From the NCBI GenBank assembly GCA_050730855.1, contig JBOHNU010000001.1:248001-312000 (forward strand): DNA of 64,000 bases. Direction: 5' to 3'. The DNA comes from DASRJJ01 sp050730855. GTDB taxonomy: Bacteria > Patescibacteriota > Saccharimonadia > Saccharimonadales > UBA4665. A program made the translations under genes and the position numbers. Shown here in pieces: positions 22,408 through 30,826 of the stretch; the stretch's first letter is position 1, and each line of letters opens with the position of its first letter. The notes beneath the pieces are model-generated. The model did no database searches, was not told the DNA's origin, and was given only the letters and a program-made list of their open reading frames with translations.

Positions 22408-24372
22408 CTAAATATCCAAATCCTTCACAAATTTTGCGTGCGTCTGAATGAAGTTCTTGCGTAGTTCAACCTCTGTGCCCATAAGCTTGTTAAAGATGGC
22501 GTCGGCCTTTTCGGCGTCGTCTACTCGTACCTGAACCAACACGCGCTGCGCAGGGTTCATGGTAGTTTCGAACAACTGAGCAGCGTCCATTTCGCCCAAA
22601 CCCTTGTAGCGCTTCTGCTCCATAAAGCCCGCTTGCTTGACGCGGTCTTCGGTAGGGTCAACCTTGAGGCCTTCTTTCTTGCGGCGTTCAATTATATCGG
22701 TGAGGACTTTTTCGAGTTCTTCCTCATCGTAAATAAATACGCTGTTCTTGCGGCCAGGTTTTACCAGCTCGAACAAAGGTGGTTTGGCCAGATACAAATG
22801 GCCGCCATCGATAACCGGCTTCATAAAACGGAAGAAAAAGGTCAGCAGCAGCGTACTGATGTGCGACCCGTCGACATCGGCGTCGGTCATGATAATGACG
22901 CGGTCGTAACGCAGACCGCCTATATCAAAGGAATCTTCAATGCCTACGCCCAGAGCTTTAATAAGGCTCAAGATTTCGTTGTTGGCAAGCATTTTATCCA
23001 AACGGGCGCGTTCAACATTCAAAACCTTTCCACGCAGCGGCAGAATGGCCTGAGACTTGCTGTCGCGGCCACTCTTGGCTGAGCCGCCAGCCGAGTCACC
23101 CTCTACCAAGTAAATCTCAGAGGTCTTGGGATCTTTGTTGGAACAGTCGGCCAGCTTGCCAGGCATGCTGGCGCCTTCAAGGACGCCCTTTCGCAAGATG
23201 TTTTCGCGCGCAGCCCTAGCCGCCTTACGTGCGCGAGCAGCCAACAATGCCTTACCGACAATCTTTTTCGCAATCCCAGGATGCTCCTCGAGGTAGTACA
23301 ATAGGTACTCGGCCATAACCTGCTCTACGTAGCCGCGAACCTCGGGGTTACCAAGTTTGTTCTTGGTCTGACCCTCAAATTGCGGATCAGGCAGTTTAAC
23401 TAGAATGACCGCGGTCAAACCTTCTCGGCAGTCCTCGCCAGTCAAGTTATCTTCTTTGTCCTTTAACAGACCTGCCTTTCGGGCGTAGTCGTTAATAACG
23501 CGGGTCAAAGCCGAGCGGAAGCCGGTTAAATGAGTACCACCGTCGGGGTTAAAGACGTTGTTAGCAAACTGTTTGATTGTCTCGTTATAACTATCGGTAT
23601 ACTGCGCAGCAATTTCGACTTGGGTATCTTCCACCGTTTTATCTACATAGAAGATATCGTCGTCAACTACATCTTTGCCCACGTTAAGATGTTTAACGTA
23701 GGATTGAATACCGCCCTCGAAATAAAAACTATAACGATTGCCCGTCTTTTCGTCGATAATTGAAGTTCTAACACCCTTTGTGAGATATGCTTGGTGACGA
23801 AGCCGGTCAAGAATCGTTTCGTAATTAAAGCCTATGCTTTCAAAAATAGTCTCATCAGGGTAAAAAGTAATTTCAGTGCCCGTTTTTTCACTCTTACCGA
23901 TGACTTTCAGGTCGCCTTGAGGAACACCAGTTTTATATTCTTGCTGAAACATTTTGCCGTCACGGTAAACAGTAACAACCAGTTTGCTCGACAAGGCATT
24001 CACAACACTCACGCCTACACCGTGCAGACCACCGGAAACTTTATAACCGCCGCCGCCGAATTTACCTCCGGCATGTAGCACAGTAAGCACCGTTTCTACA
24101 GTGCTCTTACCCGTTTTAGGATGGATGTCAGTCGGAATGCCCCGGCCGTCGTCAAAGACAGTTACGCCGCCATCGGCCATTAGCCTAACCGACACTTCTT
24201 TCGCGTGGCCGGCTAACGCTTCGTCGATACCGTTGTCGACAAGCTCCCACACAAGGTGATGCAGCCCCTCGATGCCCGTACCCCCGATATACATGCCAGG
24301 ACGCTTACGTACAGGTTCTAGACCCTCCAGAACTTGAATCTGATCAGCAGTATAGTTTTTTTGCTTCGACAC
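22408..24372 (-). CDS. gyrB: DNA gyrase subunit B
   Basis: The ATPase subunit of gyrase, 654 residues. GHKL ATP-binding motifs: WELVDNGIDEA, DDGRGIP and GGLHGVGVSVVNAL. TOPRIM motifs: LVEGDSAGGSAKSGR and MTDADVDGSHI. The GTG start at 24372 is supported by AGAGG just upstream. No large insert is present in the TOPRIM domain, unlike proteobacterial GyrB. It forms an operon with gyrA. Confidence 0.97.
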   Translation of the reverse strand: MSKQKNYTADQIQVLEGLEPVRKRPGMYIGGTGIEGLHHLVWELVDNGIDEALAGHAKEVSVRLMADGGVTVFDDGRGIPTDIHPKTGKSTVETVLTVLHAGGKFGGGGYKVSGGLHGVGVSVVNALSSKLVVTVYRDGKMFQQEYKTGVPQGDLKVIGKSEKTGTEITFYPDETIFESIGFNYETILDRLRHQAYLTKGVRTSIIDEKTGNRYSFYFEGGIQSYVKHLNVGKDVVDDDIFYVDKTVEDTQVEIAAQYTDSYNETIKQFANNVFNPDGGTHLTGFRSALTRVINDYARKAGLLKDKEDNLTGEDCREGLTAVILVKLPDPQFEGQTKNKLGNPEVRGYVEQVMAEYLLYYLEEHPGIAKKIVGKALLAARARKAARAARENILRKGVLEGASMPGKLADCSNKDPKTSEIYLVEGDSAGGSAKSGRDSKSQAILPLRGKVLNVERARLDKMLANNEILSLIKALGVGIEDSFDIGGLRYDRVIIMTDADVDGSHISTLLLTFFFRFMKPVIDGGHLYLAKPPLFELVKPGRKNSVFIYDEEELEKVLTDIIERRKKEGLKVDPTEDRVKQAGFMEQKRYKGLGEMDAAQLFETTMNPAQRVLVQVRVDDAEKADAIFNKLMGTEVELRKNFIQTHAKFVKDLDI

Positions 24373-24417
24373 CTCTAATAGCCCTCAAATCAGTTAGATT
24401 ACCCACGCTTACTTAAT

Positions 24418-24446
24418 ATTATAGGCCAATCTGGGGTGAAACACAA
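24418..24446 (-). promoter_or_regulatory. Promoter of gyrB-gyrA
   Basis: TTGTGT (24446-24441), 17-nt spacer, TATAAT (24423-24418), with a leader of about 40 nt before the GTG start. Confidence 0.55.
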
Positions 24447-24459
24447 TCACGCTAAACAA

Positions 24460-27333
24460 TTACAGATTAGAGTGAATGACACCTTCTTCGTTGCCGGAAT
24501 GGTGATCTTTGCGGAGATGAACTTCTCCATGCCCGGGCTGAGGTTGGGGCGTGTTGGATGGAGTATTTTGTACCGGCTCAGGCTTGGGACTCGAAGCCAT
24601 CGGCGCTCCCAACGGCTGGGGTAAGGTAGGTGGTAAAGCCGAAGCTGGCGCCATCGGCGCTGGAGAATGCGGGTTCGGCGTTTGGGGTTGCGTCTGCTGA
24701 CCAACCTGGGGTTGGGGCTTTTTCGTCCACGGAGAAGGCCGCATTGTTAGCGGGCCGCCGCGTTTTGCCATCCATTCGTCCAAGAAGGGCTTGTTCCCCG
24801 GCTGTGGCTTAGCGGCTAACCCCGATCCGTAAGGAGAGTTGCCTGCCGCAGGCATACCGCCAGGTTGCCCGCCAATCTGAGGCGTCACAGGATCGGTTGC
24901 CAAACGTGCAAATATCTCTTTTTCCACCACCGATTTCGGCCTGCCATACTTTGCCGCAGAGAGCTGCCTTAAGGCCTTAGCGAGTTCTTCGTTCGGGCTA
25001 CCCAAAGGCGGCAAGGTAGCCAGACTAAAAGGTTGCGTGGGGACTCCGCCAATAAGTGTTCGGGTTATTGCGTTGTGATTTGGGATTCTTAGCAAATCGT
25101 TACCGTCAAACTGAGGCTGAAAGTACTTCGACAGCGATTCAACGTCGGGCTGACCAATACGGAACGCAACAATCGTACCCATATTGCCGAACACGGCGTC
25201 GCGGATTTCATCGGTGAGCTGGGTAGTAAACTGGTTTGCCACTATTAGGTTAAGGTGGTACTTACGAGCTTCGGACATAATAGTAGCAAACGAATCTGTC
25301 GAGAAGTTCTGGAACTCATCCACATATAGAGCAAAGTCGCGCCGCTGGTTCTCGGGGATATTTGCACGGCTCATGGCAGCCGCCTGAAACTTCATCACAA
25401 AGATCATACCGAGGAGTTTGGAGTTTAGCTCCCCGAGCCTTCCCTTGCTAAGGTTTACCAACAAGATTTTACCGCTGTCCATAACCTCGCGCAAATCGAA
25501 TGCGCTCTTTGTTTGGCCAATAATATTGCGCATCATCTCGTTCGAAAGAAATGCGCCAAACTTACTAACAAACCAGCTCACAACCTCACCAAACTCATTT
25601 GAGCGCTGCGACTGAGGCATTTCCTTTTGCCAAAATTCAACTACGTTTTGATCTTTAACGTGTTGTAACTTTTGCTTCACAAACTGTGGATCGCGGAAAA
25701 GTTTTGGAATATCTATAAATGTACCCCCGTTAGGATCGGCCATGACCGTCAGCGCGGCATTCCTGAATAAATGCTCGTACCGCGGGCCCATGATTCCTTG
25801 GTGTTGTGGATCGTACAACTTGTACAACATATTCAGCACTTCCTGAATGAGGAAGTCTTTTTGTTCGGTCGTCTGAAACTCGAACAAGTTAAGTCCCAGC
25901 GGATACTCCATGTCGGCAGGGGAAAAATAGATTACGTCTTCGGTACGATCCTTAGGAACCATGGCCAAAAGTTTCTCTGCGGTGTCACCATGCGGGTCTA
26001 CAAAAGCAAATCCGCCCCCGCTCATCATATCTTGCAGTGCAAGATTTTCTAGGAAAGTCGACTTACCGGTACCTGTCTGTCCGACAGCGTACATGTGGCG
26101 CTGGCGATCGTGAATATCCAGTCTGACAGGCTTTTTAACGCCACGGTAAAGGTTGTACCCTAAAAGCAACCCTCCCTCCGGCATATTCCGCGGCGCATCT
26201 ACTTGCTTTGACCCCTGACGTTCAAGCTGCGAGGTAGGAATACTTCGTTGATCAGGAAAGTGAAATACAGTCGCAAGCTCGATGGAGTTTAAGATGTTAC
26301 GATCTCCGGACTGCGGGAAGAAACGAAGAATATAGGCCGTCACAAACTCCTCGATATTCTTGGCGGCAACAAAACGAAAGCCATTTTTGCCCGGAGCGTC
26401 AAATAAAGAGAAGGCAGCCACAATATTATTAAGTATGGTTTGGGCGCGCTGGCTAAGACTCGACGAAACAACCACCCTTATGGCTACTTCGTATCCAGGA
26501 TAACGTGTTTTGTCCTCTATGGCGTCCAAAACAGCCTGCTCCAATGAAGATAGCTCCTTCGGTTTGCTCTGGTCTTCCCTGCTTTCTGGCGGCTTTACGA
26601 AGGCGGTCGCAAAATCACGTCCGAGATTAATGAGATGCTCGGTGCTTTTCTTGGCGTCGGTACCCTTTCGCTTCTTGCCTGCAAAAGAAAGGGCGTCCTT
26701 CCTCCAAGACGGGTCAGCGGGTCTCAGTACGATCTGAATGCCGGCGCCATCATCCTTCTCTAACGTGGACAAGGAGTTTAATAGCGCCTGCATAGCATCA
26801 CGCTTTAAATCCTGGTACGTTGCAATTGGATAGGCAAAGGACTCTTTAAGCACAAGTTCTCCGCCGACAGTGCCGGCAATCTTACCTATGGGGCTAAAAA
26901 TGTTGTGTTCGGCCGCTTCCTCAAGCCGTGCCGAAGGGTAAGCGCTTACTACCGCCTGCTTAACGACTTCGGCAAGCACCAAAGGCACTGCAGCATAGAA
27001 CTGCACTACCCCTTTTATGGCGACTATTTCAAAGGCAAAGTGACGCTGACCCCGCATCTTAACCTTAAACCCCTTCTGGATAGTACTGGCAATGATATTG
27101 TATATAACCTGCGCTTTCGAAATATTCTCGTCGGTAAGTTCACGGGTATCCCTGCCGCTAGCCTCGATATCTTCACTTGGTGGCGGTAGATAAATAAGCA
27201 GCGGAACCATCTTTAGGCCGCGTTCGTAGTTTTTTTGTTCACCAATTTTTCTTTTCTTATTTACAAAAACAATTGCCGCCACAGTTGCGGTAGCTATCAG
27301 GAACAAAGCAGCGATAACAAGCATAGTTATCAT
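24460..27333 (-). CDS. Membrane-anchored VirD4/TraG/HerA-like DNA-pump ATPase
   Basis: 957 residues. One transmembrane helix at about 2-26, a 380-residue region without known motifs, then Walker A VGQTGTGKSTFLENL near 415 with FVDPHGD after it. Walker B is YVDEFQNF near 670, and a VANQFTTQL segment follows, as in type IV coupling proteins. The last 130 residues are rich in Pro, Gln and Gly. No relaxase, VirB4 or other secretion gene is nearby, so conjugation is not supported here. It may move DNA or proteins in a CPR-specific process. Start ATGA overlaps the stop of the upstream small gene. Confidence 0.75.
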   Translation of the reverse strand: MITMLVIAALFLIATATVAAIVFVNKKRKIGEQKNYERGLKMVPLLIYLPPPSEDIEASGRDTRELTDENISKAQVIYNIIASTIQKGFKVKMRGQRHFAFEIVAIKGVVQFYAAVPLVLAEVVKQAVVSAYPSARLEEAAEHNIFSPIGKIAGTVGGELVLKESFAYPIATYQDLKRDAMQALLNSLSTLEKDDGAGIQIVLRPADPSWRKDALSFAGKKRKGTDAKKSTEHLINLGRDFATAFVKPPESREDQSKPKELSSLEQAVLDAIEDKTRYPGYEVAIRVVVSSSLSQRAQTILNNIVAAFSLFDAPGKNGFRFVAAKNIEEFVTAYILRFFPQSGDRNILNSIELATVFHFPDQRSIPTSQLERQGSKQVDAPRNMPEGGLLLGYNLYRGVKKPVRLDIHDRQRHMYAVGQTGTGKSTFLENLALQDMMSGGGFAFVDPHGDTAEKLLAMVPKDRTEDVIYFSPADMEYPLGLNLFEFQTTEQKDFLIQEVLNMLYKLYDPQHQGIMGPRYEHLFRNAALTVMADPNGGTFIDIPKLFRDPQFVKQKLQHVKDQNVVEFWQKEMPQSQRSNEFGEVVSWFVSKFGAFLSNEMMRNIIGQTKSAFDLREVMDSGKILLVNLSKGRLGELNSKLLGMIFVMKFQAAAMSRANIPENQRRDFALYVDEFQNFSTDSFATIMSEARKYHLNLIVANQFTTQLTDEIRDAVFGNMGTIVAFRIGQPDVESLSKYFQPQFDGNDLLRIPNHNAITRTLIGGVPTQPFSLATLPPLGSPNEELAKALRQLSAAKYGRPKSVVEKEIFARLATDPVTPQIGGQPGGMPAAGNSPYGSGLAAKPQPGNKPFLDEWMAKRGGPLTMRPSPWTKKPQPQVGQQTQPQTPNPHSPAPMAPASALPPTLPQPLGAPMASSPKPEPVQNTPSNTPQPQPGHGEVHLRKDHHSGNEEGVIHSNL

Positions 27334-27647
27334 AGGGTTTGATCTGGATCGAGCTTTATATTCTTATTAAACCGAATTCTCAAATAATCCGCTCTTATCT
27401 TGCCGATCTCTCGGCTTTGGACATGAGGATCATGCCTGGTTTGGTCGACAACTTGTTTTGCCTTGCCAATCCACTCTTTATCGAGTTCATCAGTTGTATC
27501 ACTTTGGACAGTAGCCTGCTGCAAGGCTGGTGGCTGGTGAGGGGGAGCAGAGTTAACAACGGGTGCCGGAAAACCGGCTCCAGAGTCAGTCGGAGCCCCG
27601 CCCAAAGGATGTGGCAAGTTTAAACCGGTGTTCGGCAACGTATCCAT
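27330..27647 (-). CDS. Small hypothetical protein, partner of the VirD4-like ATPase
   Basis: 105 residues. The first half is Pro/Ala-rich and probably disordered; the second half is a charged helical region (DELDKEWIGKAKQVVDQTRH). No known family recognised. It ends in an ATGA overlap with the ATPase gene, so the two are co-translated and likely work together; the disordered tail of the ATPase is similar in composition. The shared promoter is TATAAT at 27665-27660, 12 nt before the ATG, giving a leader of about 6 nt. Confidence 0.6.
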   Translation of the reverse strand: MDTLPNTGLNLPHPLGGAPTDSGAGFPAPVVNSAPPHQPPALQQATVQSDTTDELDKEWIGKAKQVVDQTRHDPHVQSREIGKIRADYLRIRFNKNIKLDPDQTL

Positions 27648-27685
27648 AAAATTACCTATATTATACCTTACTTATGCGTCAGACC

Positions 27686-28018
27686 CTAGGGAGTAACCCG
27701 AGCTCTTCTACGAAGATAGAAAAAGGTTATGCCAAACACAAGCAGCAGCATCGCAACGTCTTTCGGCGTTAACTGTCCCAGGGATTGCAGCCCAGCCAGT
27801 ATAACTACCAAGCCCGCGAGCAACAAACTCGTGCCTACCGCAAGACGCCTCTTTGTCATAAATTCGAAAATAAGATCAAACGTTAAAAATGCAATCAAAA
27901 AGCCAAGGATAAAGGGCGCTACCAACAGAATACTCGAAATATCGGCCGGGTTTGTCGTCATCAGAAACACAATCAGGCCGGCTGCGGATACAATGAGCAA
28001 CTTAAGTTTTCTGCGCAT
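27686..28018 (-). CDS. Hypothetical membrane protein, four predicted helices
   Basis: 110 residues, with hydrophobic stretches at about 7-21, 28-52, 63-78 and 85-101 and basic ends (MRRKLK, YLRRRARVTP). No family recognised. TATAAT at 28030-28025 ends exactly 6 nt before the ATG, so the mRNA should be leaderless. It precedes the ATPase operon but has its own promoter and is separated by 38 nt. Confidence 0.6.
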   Translation of the reverse strand: MRRKLKLLIVSAAGLIVFLMTTNPADISSILLVAPFILGFLIAFLTFDLIFEFMTKRRLAVGTSLLLAGLVVILAGLQSLGQLTPKDVAMLLLVFGITFFYLRRRARVTP

Positions 28019-28024
28019 AATCTA

Positions 28025-28030
28025 ATTATA
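28025..28030 (-). promoter_or_regulatory. Leaderless promoter of the membrane protein
   Basis: TATAAT ending 6 nt before ATG 28018, immediately after the terminator of the non-coding RNA at 28035-28199. Confidence 0.6.
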
Positions 28031-28034
28031 GCCT

Positions 28035-28199
28035 AATAAAAAACTGCCAGGCTGGCAGTTTAGTGGTGCCGGGGCAGTAAATCCGCTCGATTAAATAGAT
28101 TTATTAGCGCTTACTGCCCTTCGGCTTTGACTGACCGCTCTTGCAACCTTTAGGGCTACGAAGAGCGACGATTTTGTAAGTTTTTGTTTTTGCCTTACT
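28035..28199 (-). ncRNA. Structured non-coding RNA candidate A (about 165 nt)
   Basis: Promoter TTGACT (28234-28229), 17-nt spacer, TAATTT (28211-28206) places +1 near 28199, next to the first stem GTAAG/CTTAC. A 12-bp hairpin follows (GCTCTT, bulge, GTAGCC, loop, GGTTGC, AAGAGC; 28166-28137). It uses G-U pairs that form only in the minus-strand RNA. Next comes a stem of GGGCAGTAA with TTACTGCCC (28119-28072). It ends in a terminator, AAACTGCCA/TGGCAGTTT plus a T run (28061-28035). It is not tmRNA, SRP RNA or RNase P by the motifs I know. Confidence 0.6.
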
Positions 28200-28205
28200 G
28201 TAACT

Positions 28206-28329
28206 AAATTACTACACTTGCCAAAAAAAGTCAATGCTTACGCTTATACCGTCTGACACAAAAAGTTATACACAGGGATAAAAAATAAGCACAAAAGTTA
28301 TTGACAGTAGCACTCTGGCTTTATATTAT
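28206..28329. promoter_or_regulatory. Divergent promoters of RNA A and RNA B, with a DnaA-box match
   Basis: Minus strand: TTGACT-17-TAATTT (28234-28206) for RNA A. Plus strand: TTGACA (28301-28306), 17-nt spacer, TATTAT (28324-28329) for RNA B, close to consensus. TTATACACA at 28266-28274 between them fits the DnaA-box consensus; one match could be chance. Confidence 0.6.
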
Positions 28330-28335
28330 AGGGGT

Positions 28336-28486
28336 AGCGCTTGAATAAAAAAAGTGCTCAAAAACAAAAACGATCTCGAAACAACGGCTTCTCGCAAGCC
28401 GTTGTTCCATAAAACAGCAAACCAAAACTCTAAAGCAAAAAGTACACTAAGACCCGCTTGCCTACAAAGCGGGTCTTTACTTTTTA
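28336..28486 (+). ncRNA. Structured non-coding RNA candidate B (about 151 nt)
   Basis: A near-consensus promoter puts +1 at 28336, the first base of stem 1 (AGCGCTT/AAGTGCT, 28336-28358, with a G-U pair specific to the plus strand). Stem 2 is a perfect 11-bp hairpin (28380-28390 with 28396-28406). The RNA ends in an 11-bp terminator hairpin (28449-28459 with 28467-28477) and TACTTTTT. The linkers are A-rich. A 23-codon frame starting TTG (28341-28412) is possible but spans the stems, so a structural RNA is more likely. Confidence 0.6.
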
Positions 28487-28510
28487 GCCATAAACCATTA
28501 AAAAGGTGGC

Positions 28511-30055
28511 ATGGGAAGACCGGCACACTCATTACTCTGCTCCGGCATGGACGGTCTTAAAGTTAGTGCGGAATGCACGATCACGAACGGACTGCCCGGA
28601 ATTGTGATCGTGGGTCTCGGCGGCAAAGCCGTAGACGAAGCAAAAGAAAGAATTCGTAGCGCGTTTGGGTCTAGCAAAATAGAGTTTCCCAGGAGAAGGA
28701 TAACGATAAACCTGGCTCCTGCCGATGTCCCTAAGGAGGGAAGCAGTCTGGATCTTGTAATGGCGACCTCTATCCTGGCTGCAAGCGGTAAAACTACACA
28801 GGAGCTTCGGGACACCGACGCTTTTATAGGGGAACTCGGGTTGGATGGTACGATCCGGCCAGTCAGGGGGATAATCGGAACTATCCTCGTAGGCAAAAAG
28901 CTGGGGATCGAAAGATTCTTCATTCCGGCGCAAAACATTGCTCAGGCTCAGCTAATTCCCGGAGTCACCATAGTACCGATAAAAAATCTGCACCAACTGT
29001 TCGTAAACCTAAATAACGAGAATTACAAGCAGTTAGCCCCGAGCAACTCACCAGTCCTCGCCACCAACTCACGTCCGTCACCAGCCAGGACAAATCTGCG
29101 AATGATGTCCGAGATCGTGGGGCAAGAGCAAGCAAAACGAGCTATGGAAATAGTAGCCGCAGGCGGGCACAACATACTTCTAAGCGGTCCGCCCGGAACG
29201 GGTAAGACGATGCTGGCTCAGGCACTGTTAAGTATCCTTCCTGGCCTTACCACTGAAGAAATCCTCGAAGTCACTCACCTTCACAGCTTAAGCAGCAACA
29301 ACTACGACGAACTCCTAACCCACCGCCCCTTTAGAGCGCCTCACCATAGCGCAAGCCACACTGCCATTGTTGGAGGAGGCCACAGCCTAAAACCCGGCGA
29401 GATCAGCCTGAGTCATAGAGGCGTTCTCTTCTTTGACGAATTTCCTGAGTTCAGCCGAGTGGCGATTGAGAGTCTGCGCCAACCCCTTGAGAATAAACAA
29501 ATAACAATATCGCGTATCAAGAGCAGCGCCACATACCCTACAAACTTTATTTTTGTAGCAACGGCAAACCCCTGTCCTTGCGGCTACTTCGCAACCGATA
29601 AAACATGCCGGTGTTCGGCTCATCACATTGCGAAGTATAGGGGTAAATTATCGGGTCCCATTATCGATCGCATTGACCTTTTTGTACAGGTTGAGAACGT
29701 GGAGTATGCCAAACTTCTCGAACGCAAAAATAAGAACGACTTTGTCTCGGCCGAAGAAGCTATTCGCAATAGGGTTCACGGGGCTAGGAAACGCCAGGCT
29801 GTTCGGCTCGGCACCGCAGCCAAACTTAACGCGCACTTATCCAATAGCGAACTTATAACCTTTGCCCAGCCAAGTCCTGATGCGAAGCAAATGCTCGACC
29901 AGGCCGCGAAAGCGATCGGTATTTCTGCTCGTGGCTATATGAAAATTGTCAAAGTGGCTCGCACGATTGCTGACTTGGACGAGGCCGATTCTATCGAAAG
30001 TGTTCATATAGCAGAGGCGCTTCAGTACCGGCATCGAGTACCCGAAATAGACTAA
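28511..30055 (+). CDS. comM: ComM/YifB-like AAA+ helicase
   Basis: 514 residues. The N-terminal S5-like domain has NGLPGIVIVGLGGKAVDEAKER and LAPADVPKEGSSLD. The AAA+ core has Walker A GPPGTGKTMLAQAL near 226 and FFDEFPEF as Walker B, followed by ANPCPCGY and the C-terminal Mg-chelatase-like region. ComM drives branch migration of incoming DNA in natural transformation, which agrees with the pilus locus in this window. Only one start codon (ATG 28511) is available after an in-frame stop. Confidence 0.93.
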   Translation: MGRPAHSLLCSGMDGLKVSAECTITNGLPGIVIVGLGGKAVDEAKERIRSAFGSSKIEFPRRRITINLAPADVPKEGSSLDLVMATSILAASGKTTQELRDTDAFIGELGLDGTIRPVRGIIGTILVGKKLGIERFFIPAQNIAQAQLIPGVTIVPIKNLHQLFVNLNNENYKQLAPSNSPVLATNSRPSPARTNLRMMSEIVGQEQAKRAMEIVAAGGHNILLSGPPGTGKTMLAQALLSILPGLTTEEILEVTHLHSLSSNNYDELLTHRPFRAPHHSASHTAIVGGGHSLKPGEISLSHRGVLFFDEFPEFSRVAIESLRQPLENKQITISRIKSSATYPTNFIFVATANPCPCGYFATDKTCRCSAHHIAKYRGKLSGPIIDRIDLFVQVENVEYAKLLERKNKNDFVSAEEAIRNRVHGARKRQAVRLGTAAKLNAHLSNSELITFAQPSPDAKQMLDQAAKAIGISARGYMKIVKVARTIADLDEADSIESVHIAEALQYRHRVPEID

Positions 30056-30061
30056 ACCTGC

Positions 30062-30090
30062 TTGACCCCTGTTGCTACGTCTGCTAAAAT
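30062..30090 (+). promoter_or_regulatory. Promoter of infC-rpmI-rplT
   Basis: TTGACC (30062-30067), 17-nt spacer, TAAAAT (30085-30090). The leader is about 26 nt with AAAGGAG before the ATT start. Confidence 0.75.
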
Positions 30091-30122
30091 AGCATAATAA
30101 AACAACGTAAAGGAGCTGTAGT

Positions 30123-30653
30123 ATTAGCAAATTCACGCGCCTGAACCAGGACATTCGGGCTCCACAACTGCGAGTGATTGACCAGGACGGTAATCAGCTT
30201 GGTATATTGTCTCGTTCAGAAGCTCTTCAGGCTGCGGTCGACCAAGATCTAGATTTGGTCGAAATATCACCAGATGCTTCGCCACCAGTTGCGAAAATAG
30301 TAGATTGGGGCAAGTACAACTACCAGAAAACCAAGCAGATTCAGAAAAGTAAACGTGGCGCAAAGGTTCTAGACGTCAAGCAAATGCGCTTTGGGCTAAA
30401 AATTAGCGACCACGATCTGGGCGTGAAATTGAGAAAGGTGGTAAACTTTCTGGAAGCTGGCCACAAAGTTAAGATAACCATTTTTTATCGTGGCCGCGAA
30501 CTTGCCCACAAAGAAATAGGATTTAAACTAGCCGAAAAAATCATAGGTGATTTTGGAGAAACAATCGTTGTAGATCAAACACCGCAGTTTGCCGGAAAAC
30601 AGCTTAATTTTGTCATAAGGAGCAGTAACAATGCCAAAGCTAAAAACACATAG
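30123..30653 (+). CDS. infC: Translation initiation factor IF-3, ATT start codon
   Basis: 176 residues. From ATT 30123 the protein reads (M)SKFTRLNQDIRAPQLRVID, the expected IF-3 N-terminus. The first ATG- or GTG-type start inside would remove the N-domain core. AAAGGAG lies 7-8 nt before the ATT. E. coli infC also starts at AUU, and IF-3 represses its own mRNA by rejecting that codon; the same control is inferred here. The C-domain (GHKVKITIFYRGRELAH) is complete. It overlaps rpmI by 23 nt. Confidence 0.92.
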   Translation: MSKFTRLNQDIRAPQLRVIDQDGNQLGILSRSEALQAAVDQDLDLVEISPDASPPVAKIVDWGKYNYQKTKQIQKSKRGAKVLDVKQMRFGLKISDHDLGVKLRKVVNFLEAGHKVKITIFYRGRELAHKEIGFKLAEKIIGDFGETIVVDQTPQFAGKQLNFVIRSSNNAKAKNT

Positions 30654-30825
30654 CGGCACCAAGGATCGCGTTCGTATCAGTAAAAACGGTCGGGTCAGAG
30701 TCCGCCACTCACACGCCAGCCACTTCCTTCAGAAGAAAACCGGTTCGCGCAAGCGCAAGCTCGCCGGCCTCGACACACTTTCTGGGGCAAATCAAAAAAC
30801 AATTAAGCAACGACTAGGGGTCTAA
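30631..30825 (+). CDS. rpmI: Ribosomal protein bL35
   Basis: 64 residues, basic. MPKLKTHSGTKDR at the start and the SHFLQKKTGSRKRKL segment are typical of L35. AAGGAG precedes the ATG by 8 nt, inside the end of infC. Middle gene of the classical infC-rpmI-rplT operon. Confidence 0.95.
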   Translation: MPKLKTHSGTKDRVRISKNGRVRVRHSHASHFLQKKTGSRKRKLAGLDTLSGANQKTIKQRLGV

Positions 30826-30826
30826 A

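Noticed and set aside
28104..28208. An open frame of about 33 codons on the minus strand inside RNA A ending KPKGSKR.
   Set aside because: It has no ATG, GTG or TTG start after an in-frame stop, and its bases are committed to the strand-specific hairpins; structural RNA explains it better.
28341..28412. 23-codon frame starting TTG with AGGGG upstream in RNA B.
   Set aside because: Both stems 1 and 2 of the RNA overlap it exactly; a dual role is possible but coding alone is not supported.
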